A stretch of DNA of 64,000 nucleotides, taken from Atrichornis clamosus (lineage: Eukaryota > Chordata > Aves > Passeriformes > Menuridae). This document shows, piece after piece, positions 53,990-62,328 of the stretch. Positions within the stretch are counted from its first letter, which is position 1; each line of letters opens with the position of its first letter. Both the position numbers and the translations under genes were made by a program. The stretch covers positions 23,153-87,152 of the forward strand of contig WBMZ01008616.1 of NCBI GenBank assembly GCA_013400975.1. The letters run 5' to 3'. Under the pieces are notes generated by a model. That model was not told the DNA's origin. It searched no databases and saw only the letters and a list, made by a program, of their open reading frames with translations.

Positions 53990-55340
53990 ACTGCTGGATG
54001 AAAACAAGAATAAAAAGGAGGCTTGAAGTTGTTTAATATTACAGATGTTTTGGAGCTCTATTCAGTAGTTGGCAAGTCACACAGAGTGCTCTGAATTCTT
54101 TATAATCTAGACACAAAGATCATTGAACTCTGAAAGAACCTCTGGGCTTTTATTCAAAAATATGTTGGCTTCTATTTACCTCTTTCTTCATTTGTATCTA
54201 TCAAATGGCTCAATATATAAATAAAGCCCGGGTGTTCTTATTAGCTAAGGCAGTATTTCATGCAGATTAATGCCAGCAGGTTTTGTAAAATACATCTCTA
54301 TTCAAAGCTGGAGTATGTTTTGAATTAATTTTCATCCTGTATATGAATCAGGTATATTCTACTCCTTTTCTTATACAGACCTCAGCCACAGCACATAGGA
54401 GGAACCTGTAGTGTTTAACTCTAGTCCTATCATCCTTCTTCAGCAAAGCACTTTTAACTCTAAACGTCTGCATAATCCCATTGACTTTAATGGGTGTACT
54501 CACGTGCTCAGGTATATTAAAATTATAATTGAAAACAGCACCTTGCTTTCGCTCGGCCTAAGTGACATACCTAGCATTTTATTGAACAGTCTTATTCAAA
54601 TATTACCTCACGTATATGTTATGAGCAAATCTTTCTAGTTCAATAAAATCAGGCTTATTGTTATTGAGTTTTAAAAAAAATCTTTACTTTTCCTTGCCTC
54701 CAAAGCAGGCTAAAACTCTCACTAAACTGAAAATATTTTATTGGCTAAAGGTACGTTGCCAGCTGAGCCAAAACACAGCAAGATATTCATCTGATGTTGG
54801 TCTTAATAGAATAATGGGCAAGAAGATTTAATGGGATTGATAAACTGATTGTTTTAAAGAATGCTTTGGTCAACTACCAGCTAGAAATTCAACATCCCAC
54901 ATAAGATATCTCAGCATTTAGCTAATTTTGCCAATGTTAAAATGATTGCTCAAATGAACCCAGCTTTCAAGTGGTTGAGTGGGCTTTTTTTCTGTGTAAT
55001 ATAAACACCCTCACAAGCAAAATCCCTCCACTGAGGCAGTAAGACTGTGATGAAACTAGAGAATGGAGAAAATATATGTATAAGATTATAGTGGATCACA
55101 CGCAAACTGTTTGAGACGCTCCAGCGTGATTTCATTCCCATCCCACTGAGCCTCTGCCTAGCATGTTCTAATAATGGAAATGTTTGGATTAGTCTGCGTT
55201 CAATCCATTTACCTCAGCACCTCACCAAATGTGAGCTATGCCATCAGTCTAGATGACTAACTATTTGTAATTTCGTTGTAGCTTTCTCGTAGCTGTGGCG
55301 GTCCGAGGTCATTAGGGAGGCACGGTTTGCATTACTAATG
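53990..55340. promoter_or_regulatory. Candidate conserved non-coding region nearest to FOXF2
   Basis: A mostly repeat-free, AT-rich region with many TAAT/ATTA cores and long low-redundancy words, about 3 kb beyond the FOXF2 3' end. The interval 54,900-55,340 in particular looks like a conserved enhancer. One old repeat relic lies inside it at 54430-54520. This is inference from texture and position. Confidence 0.35.
54430..54520. repeat. Ancient palindromic sauropsid repeat relic
   Basis: CAGCAAAGCACTT (54441-54453) is followed by a centre CCCATTGACTTTAATGGG (54477-54494) and then TGTACTCACGTGCTC. From memory this follows an old palindromic repeat common in turtles and crocodilians, with CAGCAAAGCACTTAAG ends around a CCCATTGACTTCAATGGG centre. 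Its right arm is decayed. Confidence 0.55.
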
Positions 55341-56600
55341 CATTAGACCAACTGATCTGGTTGGAAAAGCTAATGTCGCTTTCTGCATGCACTAGTTCTT
55401 CACTGGGATAGACCAGAAGTACACCTAGAAGTTCTCTGCTCTCATCCTCTGTCGTGCTCACCTGTAAGGACAAAGTGATTGTATGGGCTGAAGCCCCAGG
55501 CTGAAAGTCAGTGGTGATTATATTTTCAGACACAGCAGAGGTGCGTGACTGTTGTTGCATGCTACTTGGGCTATAGCACAGCTAAAGGGAAAGAAAATTA
55601 TCACTTAAACATATTGCAATCCAAACATAGAGAACAAAGCAGTCAGGGACATGTCAGCAGTCAAGGAATGAAGAGACAAAGAGGAAGAGAACAGACTATT
55701 GTCAAAGAAAAGAGCAATAACTGACAGCTGCAGGGACACGGACCTTCCCATGTTTTGTACCAAAGGATGGTCATTTTAGCATAGCAACTAGAAATTTCCC
55801 TACAGGGTGACTAACAAATGCATGCTCGACTTTGGGTCTGCCTTCCTGGACTCTTTCACACTGCTCAGACTAAATACACAGATCTAGATTTCTGGTTTTG
55901 TTTCAACACTAGAAATTTCAGTCTGCCCTGATACTTTCTCTGACACTGTCTCTGCAAATCTCGGAGATGGGTACTGCATCACTACTGCTATGATTAGAAG
56001 TCTCAGTGTGCTGGATCTCTAACAGAGAATTTCTTTTTCTGAAATGTGAAGTATTTGGGTATGTTCAGTGGTTGCTAACAAATGTTAAAAGATGCAGAGG
56101 ATTTTTAACCATAATGGCTAAAATGTAAATCCCTTGTCCTCACAGTGGCATAGCTCTTGGTCATGACTCTCACTGACTCTGCAGCCACTGGAGTTCTTGA
56201 GACTAAACAAGAGCTGAATTCCTAGGGCAGAAGGTACTGCAATAAAATCAAATATCAAAACAAAATCAGATCAAATTAACTTTAAAATCTCACCGATTTC
56301 TTCCTCTCTGTCATTTAAAATCACTCTTATATTCAGAAGAAAGAGGTTGAGTTCGTTTTACTGGCAGCACCCAGACACATACTGATGTCTAAAGAGTACT
56401 GCTTCTGAAACGTCCTTTGTCTGAGAAGTTTTAACGGGGAAAAGGGAATCTTGTTAGTCTTAATCACCAAGAGAGAACACAGAAGCCCAAAACCGAAGGA
56501 TGCCCTAGCAGATCCTTCCCGTTTCTTAGGAGAATAGCCACTGTGAGCATTATTCACGCCTTCTGGTATATAGTAGAACTCAGAAAGTGAGGAAAAAGAA
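55341..56600. other. Intergenic, with one protein-like minus-strand open frame
   Basis: The minus-strand frame 55560-55312 (82 codons) has a protein-like composition and contains CAG|GTGAGC at 55464-55456, a good splice donor. There is no family match and no second exon that I can identify, so no gene is called. The rest of the stretch is anonymous. Confidence 0.4.
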
Positions 56601-56625
56601 TTTTTTTTTTTTTTTTTTTTTTTTT
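56601..56625 (+). repeat. Poly(T) run of 25
   Basis: An uninterrupted run of 25 T follows an A-rich purine segment. On the minus strand it is poly(A), directly after the GC-rich block at 56640-56760. Confidence 0.95.
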
Positions 56626-56639
56626 AAGTCAGTGACAGC

Positions 56640-56760
56640 ATTTGGTGTAGCTGCGGAGCTGGGGAGCTGCCGGAGCCCGGCGGCCGGGGCGCCGCTGCGG
56701 GCCGGGGCCGCTGGAGGGCACTGGCGCCCCGCGCCCGGCCGCCGGCAGGGAAAGGCAGTT
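56640..56760. promoter_or_regulatory. Isolated GC-rich block next to a 25-T run
   Basis: About 120 bp are extremely GC- and CpG-rich and sharply bounded by AT-rich sequence on both sides. A CTCF-like motif sits at 56708-56721. The block lies 15 bp from a 25-T run, so on the minus strand it looks like a GC-rich sequence with a poly(A) tail. I found no convincing flanking target-site duplication, and no protein or RNA family is recognisable. Confidence 0.55.
56708..56721 (+). promoter_or_regulatory. CTCF-like motif
   Basis: CCGCTGGAGGGCAC matches 12 of 14 positions of the CTCF core consensus on the plus strand, including the GAGGGCAC part. It points toward FOXF2. Its GC-rich setting lowers its specificity. 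Confidence 0.4.
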
Positions 56761-57017
56761 TTTTTCTCTTTGAGGTCCTGTCATTCCTGTGTAAACAAGT
56801 TACGTTCAAGTGTTTAGGATATAAATTACGACCATGCAGGCTTGCCTCGGAAAGAATGTAAACACAGCACTGTGGTCGGAGCAAACTCTGAAACTGACTT
56901 TATAATTTATCACAGGCCCTGAGAAGCTCAGGGAAGAAAAGAGCATGTCTGAGCCTAAATGTGTATTTTAAAAGATGAAGAGTTTTATCTCTATGTATAA
57001 TTACATTGATATAACTT

Positions 57018-57130
57018 TATATATGTGTGTGTGTGTATGTTCACACACACACACATACACACATATAAAAATATATATATGTATATATACACACACATAC
57101 ACAAGCATACGTGTGTGCACACAAGCACAG
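57018..57130. repeat. Compound GT/AC/AT microsatellite with palindromic core
   Basis: A (TA/TG)n run is followed directly by (CA)n and then by (AT)n and (AC)n runs. Positions 57018-57066 form an inverted repeat able to make a long hairpin. It is likely unstable and polymorphic. Confidence 0.9.
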
Positions 57131-57159
57131 AGCATTTTCCTACAACTCTCTCCCGCTTT

Positions 57160-57830
57160 TTCAGCTCTCGGGCGCTGGGCCGGACAGAGTCGGGCATCGG
57201 GCGCGTTGGGTTACGGGGACGACTCTGTCCCGGTCCGATGGGACGGGCTGCGCGGGGTGACGACCAGCGGCAGCCGACGGCGGGGGAGCGCCGGGCTGTC
57301 CCCGGGCAGGGCCGCCCCCTGGCCGGGCCGTGCGGGGTGGGCTCGGAGCGCATCCCCCAGCCGTGGGATTGGCGCGGCCGGGGGCGTCTGCAGGATGCAC
57401 AGGCGAGCAGCTACCGGCGCCCGGCTCCGGCTCTTGGACGCTCGCCATCCACGGGGCACGTCGGCATCGTGGGGACAGGAGCTGCTTTGCTTCGGGTGCT
57501 TCGGGAGCCATTCTTTGTATTCCTTTGCTACATTTTTTTCCTTTTTCTCGCCTCCGGCCCAGTTCCCTGCCCACACCTTCCTCAGTGCTTCCCCCAGACC
57601 TTATCAAGCCACGGTTTTATGGCGGACCCCTCTCGCCGCCCACCCGTGACATGCCCTCTCGTTCCAACCCCGCATTGCACGGGGACCCCTGCCCCCACAC
57701 GTGGCAAAGGCCCCTCGGGCCACATAGGACTCCGAGGGGGCTATGTGGGACGGGGACACGGGGGCATCCCTAAAGGGCGGAGAGGGCGTTTCAGACCGGG
57801 AGAAGCCCTCGAAAACAGGATCATGCCGTC
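57160..57830. promoter_or_regulatory. CpG-rich island downstream of FOXF2
   Basis: This is a dense cluster of CG dinucleotides about 0.3-0.9 kb beyond the predicted FOXF2 poly(A) site and separate from the gene's own island. Open frames of 120-296 codons overlap in several frames on both strands here. That is what high GC content does by chance, and the longest (57025-57915, plus) starts inside a GT microsatellite. None resembles a known protein. The island may be a promoter for a non-coding transcript, a Polycomb or enhancer-like island, or a boundary, since a CTCF-like motif is present at 57312-57325. Confidence 0.6.
57312..57325 (-). promoter_or_regulatory. CTCF-like motif
   Basis: On the minus strand the sequence reads CGGCCAGGGGGCGG, matching 12 of 14 positions of the CTCF core consensus CCASYAGRKGGCRS, including the invariant AGGGGGCG block. 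It is within a CpG-rich island, where G-rich matches arise more easily by chance. Confidence 0.35.
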
Positions 57831-58089
57831 CGGACCCTCCTGCTTTTACGTCCTCTACCCCGGCTATTTCAAAGTCTATCCAGCAGCGGTGGAAGGCAGG
57901 GTGGGAAGTGGGTAGCGGCGGGAGGTGTAGCCCAGAGACCATGGCACTGCTCTCCTCGGGTCAACCACTCGCTCCCCTCCTCCGCCTGCAGCGACTGGAA
58001 GATTTGGGATTGCAATTTTAACGGTCTCGAATGCTGGGATGGAAGAATATTCTCAGAAGGAGCCAAGGGAAAAGAAGTGTCTGTCCAGT

Positions 58090-58892
58090 GATAGTCGTTT
58101 ATATACATTTTATTGGAAAAAAAATTTTTACATCAAATTATTTTGGCAAATTGTAAAAAGTATACATAAGTGCAAATATATTCTCCTTTTAAAGCAATAG
58201 TGTGTGAGTATACACGAGATTTATTTAAAATAATTTTTTTAAAAATATTGTGGTAGAAAACAACTTTTGTAAAAATAAAAAACAAAACGTTGTATTGCTG
58301 CAATACTGGAAAAAAAATCGAACTTTTCTCAAAGTCTATACACGAAAGGGCTAAACAATACTGTTTTAATAATATCAATCGGCCGGTGCTGAAGTCCATA
58401 CAAAGTGTCCTTGGTGGGGCCCGGGAAGAGAACAAAATAAAGAAGTAAATTTCCTGCTAATGCAGTAACGGAAGGGGGAGTCCTCGCAGGTGCTCAGCTG
58501 GGAGATTTATTTTTCCTATTCAAAGACACTTTCTCGTATAAAAATATATCGAATTGTTCCCTTTCCCAGAGCTCGATTCTTTAGGAGATCACAGAAAGGT
58601 GGTCTATGATTAAGGTGGTCAGATTTGGCATAAAGACACTTACGTCCTCCCTAACCCAAAACATCACTCAACGCATTTTTCTTTTAGTAAGACCTTTGGA
58701 GCATTATATCGGCTGCACGTGTCCTTCAAGGGATGGAGGGGGACCGAAAACACTTCTTCCTCAGGCAATTTTGCTAAGTGACTCGTGTACTATCAATGCT
58801 ATCAGAGTGCACATTATATTTAATCTGCGTGGGTCCGTCTACACCTCGGTTCTGCTCAATGACACCTGATTGTCTCTGTTGGGGTGCTGCCT
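58090..58892 (-). other. FOXF2: FOXF2 3' UTR (inferred)
   Basis: The sequence after the stop codon is AT-rich, especially at 58,100-58,560, as expected of a vertebrate 3' UTR. It contains three AATAAA hexamers on the minus strand, at 58511-58506, 58225-58220 and 58113-58108. The distal one makes a UTR of roughly 0.8 kb. Within it are two CAGTATT heptamers (minus strand, 58308-58302 and 58363-58357) that match the miR-200b/c/429 seed. Two TGCCAAA heptamers (58148-58142 and 58630-58624) match the miR-182/96 seed family. The left boundary is inferred from the hexamer position. Confidence 0.7.
58108..58113 (-). terminator. FOXF2: Distal polyadenylation signal of FOXF2
   Basis: The plus-strand TTTATT reads AATAAA on the minus strand. 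It lies about 780 bp beyond the FOXF2 stop, at the end of the AT-rich UTR-like stretch, so cleavage would fall near 58,085-58,100. Two upstream AATAAA copies (58220-58225 and 58506-58511) could give shorter isoforms. Confidence 0.6.
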
Positions 58893-59059
58893 TCACATCA
58901 CGCAGGGCTTGATGTCTTGACAGACGCTTTGATGGTGGTGATGGTGGTAGTAAGATCCACTGGCGGACGGGTGAAACGAAGAAATGCCATTAAAATTGAG
59001 GACAAAATCTTTCCTGTCACACACCGGGGAGGGATGATGCTGGTAGCGAGGCAGTCCCA
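58893..59059 (-). CDS. FOXF2: FOXF2 exon 2, coding part (C-terminal activation region)
   Basis: This 167-bp coding segment supplies the final 55 residues of FOXF2. It begins VGLPRYQHH and ends [12 protein letters not shown], the terminal motif shared by FOXF1 and FOXF2 and linked in the family to transcriptional activation. The acceptor is CTTGCAG|TGGGACTGCC, so exon 2 starts at 59059. The split codon G|TG gives valine 338, in phase with the exon 1 donor. The stop TGA is at 58895..58893. A histidine run (YYHHHHHQ) is encoded by a GTG/ATG-rich repeat around 58,928-58,950. The exons join to 1,179 coding bases, a 392-residue protein. From memory the human protein is about 444 residues, and the difference would lie in alanine, glycine and histidine low-complexity tracts rather than in conserved domains. 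Confidence 0.96.
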
Positions 59060-60240
59060 CTGCAAGAGAAGGAAATAACAAGAGCTGCTCAGAAGTCGGA
59101 GAGGTCTGCCCGGGTGGAGCAGCCCTTCCTCCCTCACCCGCAAGGTCATTTGGGTGGGAGGAGAGGCTGCCTGCACAGAGCTGGCACACTGCTCCCTTAC
59201 CCCCAGTCTAGACTCCCCGCTGCAAGGTTTGGTAACCCCTCTTTGGCTTTCCTGACAGCGGACTTGGACGCTCTCTCGGGGCAGAGCCTGCCCCGTTTTC
59301 AGAACAGAGAGACCGGGGATCCCATCGCCCCGAGCGAAGAGGGCACATGGATTTCCCGGAGTCCCTCATCGCCCGCGGGTAGGCTCCGAGCTGCACCCGT
59401 GCTCGTACGAGCCCCCGAGCCTGCTCTACGGGGATGTTCTAAACCACACAGCCCTGTGGCACGCAGGCTGAGGAGAGGAAGGCATGCGGCGGTGGAAGCC
59501 CACGGACACGTGCCCGGCCGCATGCCGTGTGCACGCATATTCCTGAGCATCCCTCCTGCGTGGGCACACAGGCACTCCTGTCTGTCCACCCTCTGCCCTG
59601 GGTACCTATCAGCGAGGAGGGTTAGTTCAGCCTCAGTGTGGGGAGTAGTTGAGGGACTGTGTGAGGTGTGTGACAGGCGACGATGACACTTGCGTGTTTT
59701 CCTGCATGCACCACAGCCTTTTGAACCTGATTCCCGTCTTTCCTCGCTCTTCCCCCTCCCTATCCCATTCCTGAGAGGATTCGCTTTTGTCTTGAACGGC
59801 TGCAGGTTGAATTCCAATCACGATCCATTTGTGTGTTGATACAGTATGTATTTATTTATGTGTGTGTGTAAGAGCGTTCACGCCTTTTCGCGTCTGTGCT
59901 TTCATAAACATAAGATACACCCTACGGTTCATCAACAACAACAAGCAAAGCACATCCGTGGCACCGACATGCAAATGACCTTGCAAATTCCCACTGTAAT
60001 TTCCCACAGCCTAAGGCAGCCTTTCGGGGGCCGCATGGGAGACATCACCCCACCCCCAACACCGAGCCGTAGGGCCGTGCTGGGATCTTTAGTCTGGCAG
60101 GGTTCCTACTGGGCCCGACGGGGAGGGGATCATTGCCCGAGCAAGGCCTGCAGGGTAGAGCCAGAGAGGGTTTTGGTTTGGCGTGCGGATGTCAAACTCG
60201 GCTAGCGGGATCCTGTCAAATATGACCGAGGGTTAAGAAA

Positions 60241-60371
60241 TTAAAAAAAAAAAAAATTCCAGGGGGAAAAAAAAGGCAGCGAAAGAAAGAGAAGGAGAGT
60301 GAGGACTAGCAGGGAAGAAAAAAGGGAAAAAAAAAAAAGAAGAAAAAAGAGAAATAAAAAACCAGGAGGAA
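60241..60371 (+). repeat. Purine-rich low-complexity tract in FOXF2 intron
   Basis: About 130 bp of A/G with runs of 8-13 A, almost free of pyrimidines on the plus strand. On the transcribed minus strand it is a long pyrimidine tract. It generates short Lys/Arg-rich open frames that are artefacts. Confidence 0.85.
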
Positions 60372-60459
60372 GACGTTCCCGGTCTTCCTCAGGACGGCCG
60401 AACCCTTTGGCACGTCGGCCGGCGGCGCGCACAGCCCGTTCTCCTCCGGCATTGTCCCC

Positions 60460-60620
60460 TCCTTCACCCCGCAGAGCTCACTTTATAAAAGTGATTATTT
60501 CGCTGGATTTCCTCGGCTTTCTAATAACCCTGCTGGTATGCTCACCATAAACTGGGGCACTTTATTACAATCCTGATTCAATCATTTAGCAGGATTTAAT
60601 AGTCTGCGAAAAAAGTCCAG
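60460..60620. promoter_or_regulatory. Candidate intronic enhancer of FOXF2
   Basis: This AT-rich block sits abruptly within the GC-rich intron. It contains a near-palindromic ACTTTATAAAAGT, TAAT cores and TTTATTACAATC-like homeodomain words, with no repeat signature or open frame. Such islands inside developmental gene introns are often deeply conserved. Conservation cannot be judged from one sequence, so this remains a candidate. Confidence 0.35.
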
Positions 60621-61870
60621 CTCCCCCCACCCCCCAGCTTCAAAATCCTTTTAGCAGAACCAAGCCTCCTGTTTCCAATTTTTTCCTCTCTTATTCTTGG
60701 GTCTGATATAAATTCACGGGTTTAAGTCCTCCCTGACGCTGTCATGGGTAGAGGATTATTGACTGATCAACAGAGATTGCCACCGAATTTGCTTTGCATT
60801 TAAGCGAAAGGGAAAGGCGAAATTCACTTGCTACCGTTTTTGCGAGGAGGGGAGGAGAAAGATTATTGCTGGTTATAATTACAAATAAAAGAGTTCGGGT
60901 CCTTTCTCCCCATCTCCTTTCACTCTTCTGAAATGTTTGTGCCACAGAGACTTTACATATAACGCAAAAATAAGGATTGGATCCAAGAAAAAAAATAAAT
61001 AAAGGGCTGGGTTTGATTTTTTTTTTTAGTTAACCAAGGATTGAGTATGGGTTGCCCTAAAGTCCTGGGCCCAGATAATGAAGTTGTAGAAAATAAGAGG
61101 AGAAAACCCGTTTTGCAAAGTAATGGCATTAACTCCGAGCCTGCTGGTAATGGACGCTCGTTGGCATTAAGAAAGCATCCAGTGGTCCACATCCATTCTT
61201 GAACAGACACAGTTCGGATTTAAACCACCCCGGCCTCGGAAATCGTACTGGAACTCCGGGAGGGCCAGAACCCTTGCTCTCTCACTCTGCTTCCTATTTT
61301 GAAGAGGTATTCTTGAGATGCTTCTGGATGAAAATTTTTCTTCCAGGAATCAGCTTTCTTACCTCAGGTGTCTGGCAGGAGGAGGGAGCAGCTGACTCCC
61401 AGCCCCACTCCCCGGGCCAGTCCCACTCCTGCGCCACGCATGGCCCCATGGGCCCTGCGTGGCGGGCTGTGCGGCCGAAAATAGTAAAACAAACAGAGGG
61501 AAAAAGATTCAGAGAAACAAAAAGAAAAGAAAACAAAGATCCAAGCAAAACCAACAAACCAAAGCAGAAATTCCTAACGGTGAAGGTAGGTAGTTCAATG
61601 GGGTATGCCCTTGTGAACCCGCCGGCGTCTCGCCCTGGCCCTAAAAAACACGTGGAAGGACGCCCCTATATCTCCGAAAAGTTGGTTGAAACCTCAGCAG
61701 TAGAGCCCCGTGGGCACGGAGGAGCCCACCTGGAGACGCACCTCGTGCCCGCACTCCTCTGCGCTGAAAGGCCGGTAAGACGGCGACCCACTTTGCAGCC
61801 GTCTCTCCCCAGAAGCCACATCGTGGCTATTTAGGGGTTTGAGTCTTTTGTTTTTAAGGGAGGAAAGTTT

Positions 61871-61882
61871 GCAACCGGTTGC
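61871..61882. promoter_or_regulatory. Perfect palindrome GCAACCGGTTGC with Grainyhead-type core
   Basis: This is a 12-bp perfect palindrome in the FOXF2 intron. Its core AACCGGTT is the consensus site of Grainyhead-like and TFCP2L1 factors. Functional relevance is unproven. GRHL factors act mainly in epithelium, whereas FOXF2 is mesenchymal, so a repressive role would be conceivable. Confidence 0.3.
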
Positions 61883-62014
61883 TGAGCCCTGACAACCCAA
61901 GTCCCTTCTGAGGTGATGTCAAAGGGACTTGCACGGCGGCTCGCTCCCCCTACGGCGACAGCGGGCTGTGGGGAGGCCAGGGCAGGCTGTGGCGCTCGCC
62001 GAAGGACAGGAGAG

Positions 62015-62024
62015 TGATTGACAG
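62015..62024 (+). promoter_or_regulatory. PBX/MEIS-type composite motif TGATTGACAG
   Basis: TGATTGACAG is the canonical PBX-MEIS (TALE homeodomain) composite site. It lies in the GC-rich part of the FOXF2 intron beside a quadruplex motif, about 0.95 kb from the splice donor. A ten-base match alone is weak evidence. The clustering with other motifs is what makes it worth listing. Confidence 0.35.
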
Positions 62025-62031
62025 GCGCCCA

Positions 62032-62049
62032 GGGAGGGGGCGGGAGGGG
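62032..62049 (+). other. G-quadruplex motif in FOXF2 intron
   Basis: Four G-runs (3, 5, 3 and 4 long) are separated by single-base loops on the plus strand, which is the template strand for FOXF2. This fits the classic quadruplex pattern with very short loops. A PBX/MEIS-type site lies 8 bp to its left. Confidence 0.6.
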
Positions 62050-62306
62050 ACCCAGAGCGGAGGGTCGCCTGTATTTGTTACTTGTTGAAATTCCCATAAA
62101 ATTGAACAAGACCCCGCTCTCATAGGGGTTAAGTCAGGCTAAAATCCTCTTCGGTGTGGTCCAGCCCAGACTGTCTTTGTTTGCTTAACCTCTGGGACCC
62201 ACGTTTAAAAGGGCTATTTGGAAAAATTCCCCGTAAGAGCCCAACATCTTTTACCCATTTTTGTGCTCGGATTTTTCTGAGCAGACATTGTCTGTAATCA
62301 CCGGCC

Positions 62307-62328
62307 GGGGAGGGGGTGAGGGGGTGGG
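62307..62328 (+). other. Second G-quadruplex motif in FOXF2 intron
   Basis: G-runs of 4, 5, 5 and 3 are separated by loops of 1, 3 and 1 base on the plus strand. It is about 260 bp from the other intronic quadruplex motif and on the same strand. Confidence 0.6.

Noticed and set aside
57025..57915. 296-codon plus-strand open frame
   Set aside because: It starts inside a GT microsatellite and runs through a CpG island where several other frames on both strands are also open. There is no recognisable domain, so I take it as a composition artefact.
59114..59686. 190-codon plus-strand open frame in the FOXF2 intron
   Set aside because: Anonymous composition in moderately GC-rich intron, opposite to the gene, overlapping other open frames.
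61199..61834. 211-codon plus-strand open frame in the FOXF2 intron
   Set aside because: No domain or family resemblance. A rough estimate suggests one frame of this length is not surprising in 64 kb with GC-rich parts.
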